Source of the DNA: Bog-532 sp963828445
GTDB lineage: Bacteria; Actinomycetota; Actinomycetes; Streptosporangiales; Streptosporangiaceae
Reading direction: 5' to 3'
Length of the DNA: 64,000 nucleotides
NCBI GenBank assembly: GCA_963828445.1
Contig: CAWHFP010000003.1
Location: 62,001-126,000 of the forward strand
Each line of letters starts with the position of its first letter. Positions within the stretch are counted from its first letter, which is position 1. Under the pieces are notes generated by a model. The model did no database searches, was not told where the DNA came from, and saw only the letters and a program-made list of their open reading frames with translations. Both the position numbers and the translations under genes were made by a program. Shown here piece after piece: positions 35,278 through 43,646 of the stretch.

Positions 35278-35321
35278 CTTCCAAGCTGGTCATGCGGTTT
35301 CGATTACCGTCGCCCGCTCTT
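35278..35321 (+). repeat. Attachment core copy R3, right end of the array
   Basis: Exact 44-bp copy of the tRNA-Gly 3' end, preceded by GGCACCGAT. It is the last copy; ordinary chromosome genes follow from 35,337. Confidence 0.9.
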
Positions 35322-35336
35322 CTGCTTCCGGCCTGG

Positions 35337-36038
35337 TCAGTGGCGGTGCCGTTTCCTCTGGGAGCGGCGGTCGCGGCCATCGGTGTTGAGCGCGGCGATC
35401 TTGCCGGGCAGCTCGGCCAGCGAGTTGATCCGCATCGTCGGCACCCGCTCCGCGGCTGGGTCGTCCCGCTGGATCATCGCCCACGGGCCACGGCGGATGA
35501 GCGCGGTTCGCAACCCGAGGGTGGCGGCGGGGCGGATGTCATTGTCCAGCCGGTCACCCACGTACACGATCTCGTCGGCCCGGCCTGGCGTCAGTTGCAG
35601 CATCCGCCGGAAGAAGTCTGGGTCCGGCTTGGAGACACCCCAGTCGTCCGAGGTGGCGATCATGTCGGCCGGCAGGTCCAGGCCGCGGAGGATGCCGCCC
35701 GCCCGGGCCGTCTGGTTCCCCGCGATGCCCACCCACAGTCCTTCGGCCCGGAGGCGAGCCAGCGCCGGGCGTACGTCCGGGTACAGATCATCCTCGCCGA
35801 ACCACTCCGGCTGGCCGGCGTCAGCCCGTTGCTGCCGCGCTATGTCCAGTTCGAAGCCCGGCTGGAACACCTGGAACGTCTCCCGGTAATCCAGACCCTT
35901 CGCGATCACCGCGCCGAACACCGCCGAGAACGTATGCCGCGGGACGCCGAGCCAATCGGCCCAGGTGCCGTACTCGCGAGACTCGTCCACCAGGCACTCG
36001 CCAACGTCGAAGACGACCGCACCGATCACGGCAGTCAC
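35337..36038 (-). CDS. HAD-superfamily hydrolase
   Basis: 233 residues from the GTG at 36038; an upstream ATG at 36107 would add 23 residues before the conserved domain. Motif I is GAVVFDVGECLVDESR (the usual second Asp is replaced by Glu: DxGE), motif II is in VGIAGNQTARA, and motif III/IV SKPDPDFFRRML and VYVGDRLDNDIRPA are normal. It probably dephosphorylates a small metabolite. The DVGE variant keeps the nucleophile Asp but changes the general acid position, so phosphatase activity is less certain. Its 3' end stops 15 bp before core R3. Confidence 0.85.
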   Translation of the reverse strand: MTAVIGAVVFDVGECLVDESREYGTWADWLGVPRHTFSAVFGAVIAKGLDYRETFQVFQPGFELDIARQQRADAGQPEWFGEDDLYPDVRPALARLRAEGLWVGIAGNQTARAGGILRGLDLPADMIATSDDWGVSKPDPDFFRRMLQLTPGRADEIVYVGDRLDNDIRPAATLGLRTALIRRGPWAMIQRDDPAAERVPTMRINSLAELPGKIAALNTDGRDRRSQRKRHRH

Positions 36039-36318
36039 CCTACGGCGAGCAAGCCCGGCGTTGAGCTCGATATGGGCGACGGGGACGCCTGGCGCGCAGG
36101 GCGTCACCTACTGGAACGGGGAGGCCATGCCCGGCACGGACTTCAAGGACCTGGACGAGACTCCGGAAGGCACCGCCTCGACCACGGCGACGGGCCGGCC
36201 GTGGTCGTGGCCGGGCGGGGGAAAACCGCAGGATTTGTCCGGAGGCTAGCCGCATTCCCCGTGCTGGCCGGGGTTCGTACGGTGGCGGGAAGGGTGGACG
36301 AACCGTACGGAGGACGTG

Positions 36319-36756
36319 ATGGCTACAGACCGGCACGCAGAGATCGCCGCGTCGGCGGCGGCTCTGCAGGACCTCGGTCCCGGTTATGACCAGGCCCTGG
36401 CCGAGGGTCTCGTGGAACGCATCGGGACGGAGATCGACCAGCGGATCGCGGCCGGGATCGACGACCGGGTCACGGCGGAGGTGGACAGCCGGATCGTGGC
36501 CCAGCTGGACCGGTACGCCGGGTGCCGGCACCAGCGGCGGCAAGCCCGGCGGATGGCCCGGGCCGGGCGGGCCGGCCGCGCCGGCGGGTCCAGCGTGGTG
36601 CTGGCCCTCGGATCCATGCTGTTCGCCTTGCTGATCACGGCGATCGTCCTCAACGGGGCGCCGGGCGTGGCCTCCCTCATGCTCATGGCCCTGATCTGGG
36701 TCATTGTCGGCGTCATCAACGTGGTGCACGCGGTGCGCAAGCACCCGCAGCAGTAA
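36319..36756 (+). CDS. Small two-helix membrane protein
   Basis: 145 residues from the ATG at 36319, with GGAGG 5 nt upstream. The N-terminal ~75 residues are helical and charged, with a repeated pattern (IGTEIDQRIAAGIDDRVTAE, VDSRIVAQLDRYAG). A basic stretch (QRRQARRMARAGRAGRAG) precedes two transmembrane segments (SSVVLALGSMLFALLITAIV and LMLMALIWVIVGVINVVHAV). I do not recognise the family. Positive-inside logic puts the N-terminus in the cytoplasm. Convergent with the catabolic operon, 3 bp from its last stop codon. Confidence 0.65.
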   Translation: MATDRHAEIAASAAALQDLGPGYDQALAEGLVERIGTEIDQRIAAGIDDRVTAEVDSRIVAQLDRYAGCRHQRRQARRMARAGRAGRAGGSSVVLALGSMLFALLITAIVLNGAPGVASLMLMALIWVIVGVINVVHAVRKHPQQ

Positions 36757-36759
36757 GGC

Positions 36760-37764
36760 TCACGCGGCGCGGACTTCCTCGATCCGGACCGGGCGATGCT
36801 CGCGCAGCGACAAGGTGCAGGCCTCGGCCACCCAGCCGGTCTCGACGGCATCCAGGACCGTGCACGGTGACTCGCGCCGGCCGGCCACCACGTCGGTGAA
36901 CGCGGTCAGCTCGGCCCGGAACGCCTCGGCCAGCCGGTCCATGAAGAACGTGAACGGCTTCCCGTCCGGGAACGACACGCCCGGCTCAGCCGACCGCAAC
37001 GGAAGCCCCGGTCCCAGCCCGGCGGCCAGGCTGTCCCTGGTGCCGTGCACCTCCAGCCGCACATCGTGGCCGCGCGCGTTGTACCGGGTGTTGGAGACGA
37101 CGGCGAGCGCGCCGCCCTCCAGGGTCAGCACGGCCGAGGCGGTGTGCACGTCGCCCAGCTCGCCGAACCATTCCGCGTCCTGGTTCGTGCCGGCGGCATA
37201 CACCTCGATCACTTCCTGTCCGGTCACCCACCGGACCGCGTCGTAGTCGTGCACGGCGCAGTCTCGGAAGATCCCGCCCGAGGCGGCCAGGTAGGCCCGG
37301 GGCGGCGGCGCGGGATCGAGCGTCGTCGAGCGGACGGTGAGAACCGTCCCGAGATCGCCGTCGGCCACCGCGGCGCGGGCGGCGGCGAAGGCCGGGTCAA
37401 AGCGGCGCGGATAGCCGATCTGGACCGGCACACCCGTGTCAGCGACCCGGCGGGCGAGCCGGACCGCCTCCTGGCTGTCGTGCGCCAGCGGCTTCTCGCA
37501 GAAGGTGGGCAGGCCTGCGGCCACGCACAGCTCGATGAGCTCGGCGTGCAACCGGGTCGGAGCGGCAATGACCACCCCGTCGATCCCGGATGACAGCACC
37601 GCCGCCGGGCTCCCGGCGATGCGCCCGCCGAACCGTCCGGCGACCTGTTCGGCCAGTTCCGGCACTGGATCGCTGAGGACCAGTTCCTCGACGGCGGGCA
37701 GGCCAGCCAGGGTCTCGGCGTGAAACCCGCCGATCCGGCCGAGACCGAGCAGCCCGATCCTCAT
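36760..37764 (-). CDS. Gfo/Idh/MocA-family dehydrogenase (IolG-like)
   Basis: 334 residues from the ATG at 37764. The NAD-binding start is RIGLLGLGRIGGFHAETLAG; the conserved catalytic-site Lys is in FCEKPLAHD, and GGIFRDCAVHDYDAVRWVTG contains the Asp and His of inositol 2-dehydrogenase type proteins. It should oxidise a ring or side-chain hydroxyl of a cyclitol or sugar to a ketone. Last gene of the coupled operon, overlapping the preceding isomerase stop by 4 bp. Substrate assignment to inositol is by context. Confidence 0.85.
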   Translation of the reverse strand: MRIGLLGLGRIGGFHAETLAGLPAVEELVLSDPVPELAEQVAGRFGGRIAGSPAAVLSSGIDGVVIAAPTRLHAELIELCVAAGLPTFCEKPLAHDSQEAVRLARRVADTGVPVQIGYPRRFDPAFAAARAAVADGDLGTVLTVRSTTLDPAPPPRAYLAASGGIFRDCAVHDYDAVRWVTGQEVIEVYAAGTNQDAEWFGELGDVHTASAVLTLEGGALAVVSNTRYNARGHDVRLEVHGTRDSLAAGLGPGLPLRSAEPGVSFPDGKPFTFFMDRLAEAFRAELTAFTDVVAGRRESPCTVLDAVETGWVAEACTLSLREHRPVRIEEVRAA

Positions 37765-38660
37765 TGGTGCTGGACGGGCCGGGGCGAGGCCAGCAGCTTG
37801 CGCAGGTAGTCGACGCTCTGGCGGACGTCCGCGACCGGGCCTTCGCCGCGGGGTTCGCCGGTGAGGATGGTGTCCTGCTCCAGGGTGTACCAGCCGTCGT
37901 AGTTCCGGTCGCGCAGGTAGCCGACGATGGCGGCGAAGTCGACATCGCCGCGGCCCAGGGGCCGGTACATGCCGGACCCGACGGCCTCGGTGTAGGTCAG
38001 CCGACCCGACCGGACCCGAGCCGCGATCGTGTCGTCGACGTCCTTGAAGTGCGTGTGGGCGATGCGTTCCGGGGCCTGCCGGGTCAGCTCGGCCGGGTCG
38101 GTGCCGCCGATCAGCAGGTGCCCGGTGTCCAGGCACAGCGATATGCCCGATCCCTCCAGCACCCGCTGGACCTCCTCGCCGCGCTCAACCATCGTGCCGA
38201 CGTGCGGGTGCAGGACGGCGCGCACGCCACGGCCGGCGGCCAGAGCGGTCAGCCGGTCCAGGTTGCCGAGCAGCGTCTTCCACCCTGAGTCGTCCAGTTC
38301 GGGGCGGCTGTCGTAGCCGTCCTGGCCGGTGGCGGCGGACAGCACGAGCACATCGGCGTGGGCCGCGTCGTAACCGTCCAGCAGGCGGTCGATCCCGGGG
38401 GCCGGGTCGTGGCCAGGCTCGTGCAGCACGACGGGGGTGAAGCCACCGACGGCGGTGAGGTGCCGGGCGGCCAGCACCTCGGCCAGGGCCGCCGGGTCGG
38501 CGGGGAGAAACCCGTCCGGCCCGAACTCGGTCGCGGCCAGCCCGACCTGCTGCATTTCGGCCAGGACACGCTCGGGCGGGAGCTGGTGACCCCACCCGGG
38601 TACCTCGCACACGCCCCAGGAGATGGGCGCACCCGCGATCTTGTCGATCAAGCTGGTCAT
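37761..38660 (-). CDS. Sugar phosphate isomerase/epimerase family (IolE-like)
   Basis: 299 residues, a single TIM barrel of the xylose-isomerase-like group. APISWGVCEVPGWG, LHPHVGTMVE, CLDTGHLLIGG and IAHTHFKDVDDT provide the Glu, Asp and His metal ligands expected in IolE (2-keto-myo-inositol dehydratase) and IolI-type enzymes. With IolD and IolG-like neighbours, dehydration of a keto-inositol is the most likely step. Both ends overlap neighbouring genes by 4 bp, so it is strictly co-translated. Confidence 0.85.
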   Translation of the reverse strand: MTSLIDKIAGAPISWGVCEVPGWGHQLPPERVLAEMQQVGLAATEFGPDGFLPADPAALAEVLAARHLTAVGGFTPVVLHEPGHDPAPGIDRLLDGYDAAHADVLVLSAATGQDGYDSRPELDDSGWKTLLGNLDRLTALAAGRGVRAVLHPHVGTMVERGEEVQRVLEGSGISLCLDTGHLLIGGTDPAELTRQAPERIAHTHFKDVDDTIAARVRSGRLTYTEAVGSGMYRPLGRGDVDFAAIVGYLRDRNYDGWYTLEQDTILTGEPRGEGPVADVRQSVDYLRKLLASPRPVQHQ

Positions 38661-39622
38661 TGGTGGATCTCCTTGGTGCGGCGGTGGGTGAGCCAGGCTG
38701 GGTCGGCGACGGCTCGCGGCTCGCGGCCAGCGAGCACGTCCAGGACGCCCCGGGCGGCGGCGGTGAAGGTGGCCGCGGTGGCGCGCTGGCTCAGCCCCAT
38801 CACGTGCGGGGTGAGAACGACGTCCGGGTGGTCGTACAGCGGGTGCCGGCTGGGCGGCTCGGGGTCGAATACGTCGAGTCCGACCCCGGACAGCTGGCCG
38901 CTGGTGAGGGCGCGCCAGACGGCATCGGTGTCGATGAGGGCGCCGCGGCCGCAGTTGATCAGCACCGCACCCGGCTTGACCCGGGCGAGAAAGGCGTCGT
39001 CGACCAGGTGGCGGGTCTGGCCGGTCAGCGGGAGGTGCAGGCTGATGACGTCGCTGCGCCGGGCGAGGTCATCGAGGCCGGGGCAGCGCACGTCGGCCGG
39101 CGGCTCGCTGATCGGGTCGTAGGCCAGGATCCGCATCCCGAACGCCGCCCCCAGCTCCGCGGTCCGCTGGCCGATGCGGCCGTAGCCGACCACGCCCAGG
39201 GTGGCGTCTCCCAGGTCCCTGACCGGGATGTCGGTGCGCTGGGCCCAGCGGCCCTCGCGCACCAGCGTGGTGAGCGGGCCGAATCGCTTGACCAGGTGCA
39301 GCGCCATGCCGATCGCACCCTCGGCCACCGCCGCGGTACCGGCGCCCGGCGTGACCACCACGGCGATGCCCCGGCTGGTGGCGGCGGCCACGTCGACCAG
39401 TTCGACGCCCACTCCGGTGCGGGCCACGACCTTGAGCGCGGGGGCCTGGTCGAGCAGAGCCTGGTCGACCCGGGCGTCCGCGCGGACGATGGCGCCCGCG
39501 GCGACCCCCAGGTCGGCCGGGCCGGGATCGGGGACGAACCGGCAGTGCCCGTCGAGCACCCCGGCCACCAGCGCGGGGTCGACCGGGCCGAGAGCCACCA
39601 CGACCGGCAGATGTCCGGTCAT
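38657..39622 (-). CDS. D-isomer 2-hydroxyacid dehydrogenase
   Basis: 321 residues from the ATG at 39622. VVGYGRIGQRTAELGAAFGM is the NAD-binding loop. The catalytic Arg is in VLINCGRGALIDTDAVW, Glu in DVFDPEPPSRHPLYD and His in VVLTPHVMGLSQ. It interconverts 2-keto and D-2-hydroxy acids (phosphoglycerate dehydrogenase/glyoxylate reductase group). This activity is not part of the textbook iol pathway and may reduce or oxidise the product of the adjacent aldolase. Coupled by ATGA overlaps on both sides. Confidence 0.9.
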   Translation of the reverse strand: MTGHLPVVVALGPVDPALVAGVLDGHCRFVPDPGPADLGVAAGAIVRADARVDQALLDQAPALKVVARTGVGVELVDVAAATSRGIAVVVTPGAGTAAVAEGAIGMALHLVKRFGPLTTLVREGRWAQRTDIPVRDLGDATLGVVGYGRIGQRTAELGAAFGMRILAYDPISEPPADVRCPGLDDLARRSDVISLHLPLTGQTRHLVDDAFLARVKPGAVLINCGRGALIDTDAVWRALTSGQLSGVGLDVFDPEPPSRHPLYDHPDVVLTPHVMGLSQRATAATFTAAARGVLDVLAGREPRAVADPAWLTHRRTKEIHQ

Positions 39623-40842
39623 TGGGCGTGCCCGAAGGTGGCGCCGGACACCGGTGTCACCTTGTGCCAGGCTCCGTCCCGGGCCGAGACCGCGGTGGCC
39701 GAGATGACCTCGGCGTCGGCCAGCGCCTCCTCGATGGTGGAGTTGCGCTGTTCGCCGCCGTTGACCGCGACCAGGAACTTCTTGGCCTCGATGACCTTGA
39801 GGTCGTCGTAGCCCATGCTGTGGCCGGGTCCCGGCTGGAAGCGGCCGTAGTCGCCGAGCTCGGCATTGCCCAGGACGGTGGTGTAGCCGGCGTTGGCCCC
39901 GCCCCGGCCCAGGCAGAGCCGGAACTCGTTCATCCGCTCGAAGTTCCAGGTCGCGGAGCCCTCGGTGCCGAAGATCTCGAAGCCGAGCCCGCACTGTGGG
40001 CCCACGCTGACCCGGGACGCCTCCAGAGTGCCGACGGCCCCGGCGGTGTGGGAGCCCGCCGCGAACCGGACCAGGGCCGCCACGTAGTCGTCGTTCTCCA
40101 CGTCGCCCAGCTCGCCATTCTCGATCACGGCGAAATGGGTGGCCGCGCCCATCGGCAGCACGGGCCGCTTCGTGTACACGGTGGACAGTAGCGAGCTGAC
40201 CTCGCTGATCGGCGCCACTACGTACTGCATCAGGTCGACGACGTGGCTCAGGAGGTCCCCGAGCGCTCCGCTGCCGGCCTGGTCGCGGCGGAACCGCCAG
40301 GACAGGGCGCCGTTGGGCTCGGAGGCGTAGCTGTTGAAGAACACCGCGCGCACGTTGGTGATCCGGCCCAGCTCGCCCGCCGCGATCAGTTCGCGGACCC
40401 GTTCCACGGCCGGGGCATGCCGGTAGTTGTAGCCGATGGACGTCACCACGCCGGCCGCCCGGGCCGCCTCGGCGATCTCGGTGGTCTCGCTGGCGTCGCG
40501 CCCGACCGGCTTCTCGATCCAGAACGGCTTGCCGGCCCGGGCCGCGGCGACGCCGATCTCGCGATGCAGCATGTTGGGGGCACAGATGGACACCACGTCG
40601 ACGTCGGGGTCGGCGAGCACGTCGCGATAGTCGGTCCCGGCCTCGGCGTAGCCGAGTACGTCCCGGGCGTAGTCGGCGCGGTCCGAAGCGGTGTCGGCCG
40701 CGCGCACGAGCCGCGGCCGGATCTTCAGCTCGGGGTAGACCTGCGGGATGGCCTGGTAGGCGCGGCTGTGCAGCTTGCCCATCCAGCCCACGCTGATCAG
40801 GCCGATACCCGGCCTGGTGTATCCGTCGTCGGTGGTATTCAT
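39619..40842 (-). CDS. Gfo/Idh/MocA-family dehydrogenase (second copy)
   Basis: 407 residues, longer than the IolG-like protein. GIGLISVGWMGKLHSRAYQA is the Rossmann start; FWIEKPVGRDASE carries the EKP motif; LSWRFRRDQAGSGALGDLLS and HVVDLMQYVVAPISEVSSLL form the substrate side. It belongs to the group of oxidoreductases acting on inositols and sugar derivatives. It is 16 bp from the aldolase gene upstream. Two such dehydrogenases in one operon suggest more than one stereoisomer, or a two-step oxidation/epimerisation. Confidence 0.88.
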   Translation of the reverse strand: MNTTDDGYTRPGIGLISVGWMGKLHSRAYQAIPQVYPELKIRPRLVRAADTASDRADYARDVLGYAEAGTDYRDVLADPDVDVVSICAPNMLHREIGVAAARAGKPFWIEKPVGRDASETTEIAEAARAAGVVTSIGYNYRHAPAVERVRELIAAGELGRITNVRAVFFNSYASEPNGALSWRFRRDQAGSGALGDLLSHVVDLMQYVVAPISEVSSLLSTVYTKRPVLPMGAATHFAVIENGELGDVENDDYVAALVRFAAGSHTAGAVGTLEASRVSVGPQCGLGFEIFGTEGSATWNFERMNEFRLCLGRGGANAGYTTVLGNAELGDYGRFQPGPGHSMGYDDLKVIEAKKFLVAVNGGEQRNSTIEEALADAEVISATAVSARDGAWHKVTPVSGATFGHAQ

Positions 40843-40858
40843 AGCGGCGTCCTATCGG

Positions 40859-41677
40859 TCACTGAGGCTTGAGTGCGGTGCGGGCCTGGCCCAGCTCGGT
40901 GCTGACCGCGGCCGCCAGCAGAGTGGCGTCCGAGCCGATACCCACGAAGGACCAGCCCTGCTCGAGTCGCCGGGCCGCGGCGGCGCCGTCAGAGACGAGC
41001 AGGCCGCTGGCTTTCCCGTGCCGGCGGCAGGCGGCGAGCACCTGGTCGGTGGCCTCGACGAACGCCGGGGCGGTGAGGTCGCCGGGGACGCCGAGGTCGT
41101 GGCTGAGGTCGCGCGGGCCGACGAACAGCACGTCCACCCCGTCCAGGGCGGCTATCTGGTCGGCGACACCGACCGCGGCGGCCGACTCGATCTGGACCAC
41201 CCCGAGCACCTCGGTGTTGGCCCGGTCGAGCGCGCCCGGGTCCAGGCCGAACCGGCAGGCCCGGTTGTAGGTGGCCACCCCCCGGTCGCCGGCCGGGGGG
41301 TAATACAGATGCCGGGCCGCCTCCGCGACCTCGTCCACCGTGTTGAGGCGGGGCAGCATGATGCCCGCGGCCCCGCTGTCCAGGACCCGGCCCATCCGGA
41401 TCCGGGCCGCGGACTCCACCCGGACCACGGTGGGCACCCCGTAGCTCCCGGCGGCGGGCACGACGTCGCGGATCTGTTCCTCTCCCCCGGCTCCGTGCTC
41501 GAGATCGAGCAGCACCCAGTCGACCCCGGCCGCGGCGCAGACCTCGGCCGCCAGCGGCGACGCGGTCCCGATGAACGTGCCCAGGGTGGGGATTCCGGAC
41601 CGGACGGCGGCCGCCAGGGCACCGTGGTTGAGCGGGCCTGAGGCCGGAGCGGCCGAAGGCAGCGGTCCCGCGCTCAT
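40859..41677 (-). CDS. HpcH/HpaI-type aldolase
   Basis: 272 residues from the ATG at 41677. The TIM barrel shows VDWVLLDLEHGAGGEEQIRD (metal/His region), AAGIMLPRLNTVDEVAEAAR, VVQIESAAAVGVADQIAALD and DVLFVGPRDLSHDLG, the standard class II pyruvate aldolase sites. It splits 2-keto-3-deoxy or 4-hydroxy-2-oxo acids to pyruvate plus an aldehyde. In this operon it takes the place of IolJ. Overlaps iolD by 4 bp. Confidence 0.9.
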   Translation of the reverse strand: MSAGPLPSAAPASGPLNHGALAAAVRSGIPTLGTFIGTASPLAAEVCAAAGVDWVLLDLEHGAGGEEQIRDVVPAAGSYGVPTVVRVESAARIRMGRVLDSGAAGIMLPRLNTVDEVAEAARHLYYPPAGDRGVATYNRACRFGLDPGALDRANTEVLGVVQIESAAAVGVADQIAALDGVDVLFVGPRDLSHDLGVPGDLTAPAFVEATDQVLAACRRHGKASGLLVSDGAAAARRLEQGWSFVGIGSDATLLAAAVSTELGQARTALKPQ

Positions 41678-43632
41678 CCGAACCACCGCTGGCCCGCCAC
41701 GTCGGTCTCGTACTCCGAGCGCAGCCCGGCGGTGGTCTCGGCGGTCGACACCTCGGCCGGGGCGACGTCCCACCAGACGCCGGCGCCGGGCAGGTCGGCA
41801 TGCGGGATGACCGGCACCACGATCACCACCGGCCCCGGGTGGTCGCGCGTCTCGGCCAGCGCAGCCCGAAGTTCGGCCGCGGTGGTCGCCCGGGACGCGA
41901 GCGCGCCGAGGCCGGCCGCGACCTGGACCAGGTCGAGGCGGAGGTAATCGCCCTCCAGCCGCGACGCCTTGGCCGCGGCGTCGGCCGACAGTTGCAGCGG
42001 TTCGGGCCGGTAGCGGAACTCGTTGCCGAACTCCCGGCCGCTGCGCAGCATCTGCAGCCGGTGGATGACCTGATAGCCGTGGTTGTCCGGGACGACGAGG
42101 GTGACCGCCAGGCCTTCCTGGGCCGCGGTGACCAGCTCGGTCGGCGCCAGCAGGAATGTCCCGTCGCCGAGGAAGGAGACGACCCGGTTACCCGGCTGCG
42201 CGTCGGCCAGCCGTACGCCGATCGCGGCCGGGATCTCATAACCCATGCAGGAGAAACCGAACTCCAGGTGGCAGCGCCGGCCGCCGGTGGCGTCCCACAC
42301 TTTGAGCAGGTCGCCGGGCGGCCCGCCGGCGGCGGCGATCACGACGTCGCCGGACCGCGCGTGTTCCTGCATGACCCCGATGACCTGGCCCTGGGTGAGG
42401 ACCGCGTCGGTGGTGGTGACCACGTCCGGGCCCGCTTGAGCCGGGTTGAAGGGCCGGTCCGGGTCGACCGCGGCCGCGCGGGCCATGATCCATTCAGCGG
42501 CCACCTGCTTGGCGTGGGTCTGCCACTGCCCGGGGGCACGGATACCCGCCCGCTCCACGCCGTCGGCCAGCGCGGTCAGCGCCGCCCGGGCGTCGGCGAT
42601 GATGCCGGTGGCCCCGAGCCGGTCGGCGTCGCGCGGGTTGACGTTGATGCTGGCGAACCGGACCGCCGGGTTGGCGAACAGCGACTGGGACGCGGTCGCG
42701 AAGTCGGTCAGCCGCGCCCCGACCGTCAGCACCAGGTCGGCGTCGCGGGCCAGGCTGTTGGCCGCGGGAGTGCCTTCGAGCCCGATGCCGCCAATCTGCC
42801 ACCAGGCCCGCTGCTGCACGGCGCCCTTGCCGGCGAACGTCTCCAGCACCGGGATGCCGGCCGAGCCGGCCAGCCGCTCGAGGGCGCCGGTGGCGCCGGA
42901 GTAGATGACGCCGCCGCCCGCGATGATCAGCGGCCTGGTCGCGGTGGCCAGCAGGCTCAGCACGGCGTCGACCTCGTCGCGGTCGGGCTGCGGCCGCCGG
43001 ATGTTCCAGTCCCGCTCGGCGAAGAACCCGGCCGGCCAGTCGTAGGCATGGGACTGGATGTCCTGGGGCAGCGAGATCACGACGGCGCCGGTGTCGGCCG
43101 GGTCGGTGAGCACCCGCATGGCCGCGGGCAGCGCGGTGAGCAGTTGTTCGGGCCGGGTGATGCGGTCAAAGAAGCGGCAGACCGGGCGGAAGGCGTCGTT
43201 GACGGTCACGTCGGCCTCGAGCGGGTGCTGCAGCTGCTGCAGGACCGGGCCCTGGTGCCTGGTCGCGTAGGTGTCTCCTGGCAGCAGGAGGACCGGCAGC
43301 CGGTTGACGGTGGCCAGCGCGGCGCCCGTGACCATGTTCAGCGCGCCCGGGCCAATCGAGGAGGTCACGGCCAAGGTGGCGTGCCTGGTGCTGTGCTTGG
43401 CGAAGGCAGTGGCCGCGTGGACCAGAGCCTGTTCGTTGCGGCCCTGAATGAACGGCATCTCGTCGCTGAGCTGGTCCAGCGCCTGGCCGAGCCCGGCCAC
43501 GTTGCCGTGCCCGAAGATGCCCAGGGTGGCGGGGATCAGCCTGCGACGCTGGCCGTCAGCGACCGAGTACTGCCGGGACAGGTACGTCACGACGGCCTGA
43601 GCGACGGTCAGCCGCACCGGGTTGGGGGACAT
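41674..43632 (-). CDS. iolD: 3D-(3,5/4)-trihydroxycyclohexane-1,2-dione hydrolase, IolD
   Basis: 652 residues, family length (about 620-660). A TPP-dependent enzyme: N-terminal pyrimidine-binding domain (IFGHGNVAGLGQALDQLSDE with the catalytic-type Glu nearby) and C-terminal pyrophosphate domain with VVSFLGDGTFLLAPTELVTA (GDG) and LVVPDNHGYQVIHRLQMLR (the Asn of the GDG-N motif). IolD opens the cyclohexanedione ring of inositol catabolism, so this is the strongest marker that the operon degrades an inositol-type ring. It is 14 bp after the aldehyde dehydrogenase gene. Confidence 0.92.
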   Translation of the reverse strand: MSPNPVRLTVAQAVVTYLSRQYSVADGQRRRLIPATLGIFGHGNVAGLGQALDQLSDEMPFIQGRNEQALVHAATAFAKHSTRHATLAVTSSIGPGALNMVTGAALATVNRLPVLLLPGDTYATRHQGPVLQQLQHPLEADVTVNDAFRPVCRFFDRITRPEQLLTALPAAMRVLTDPADTGAVVISLPQDIQSHAYDWPAGFFAERDWNIRRPQPDRDEVDAVLSLLATATRPLIIAGGGVIYSGATGALERLAGSAGIPVLETFAGKGAVQQRAWWQIGGIGLEGTPAANSLARDADLVLTVGARLTDFATASQSLFANPAVRFASINVNPRDADRLGATGIIADARAALTALADGVERAGIRAPGQWQTHAKQVAAEWIMARAAAVDPDRPFNPAQAGPDVVTTTDAVLTQGQVIGVMQEHARSGDVVIAAAGGPPGDLLKVWDATGGRRCHLEFGFSCMGYEIPAAIGVRLADAQPGNRVVSFLGDGTFLLAPTELVTAAQEGLAVTLVVPDNHGYQVIHRLQMLRSGREFGNEFRYRPEPLQLSADAAAKASRLEGDYLRLDLVQVAAGLGALASRATTAAELRAALAETRDHPGPVVIVVPVIPHADLPGAGVWWDVAPAEVSTAETTAGLRSEYETDVAGQRWFG

Positions 43633-43646
43633 CGTCGATCCTTCCT

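Noticed and set aside
31963..35321. CRISPR array, because of regularly spaced identical repeats
   Set aside because: Repeats are 44 bp of a tRNA gene about 1.1 kb apart with coding cargo between them, and there are no cas genes or short spacers.
31933..36038. A complete integrative element (integrase, excisionase, transfer genes) in the tRNA-Gly island
   Set aside because: No tyrosine or serine recombinase, Rep or Tra-type frame is visible between the cores; only TA genes and remnants.
36319..36756. Part of the catabolic operon
   Set aside because: It is on the opposite strand, has its own RBS and no enzymatic domain; it is only convergent with the operon end.
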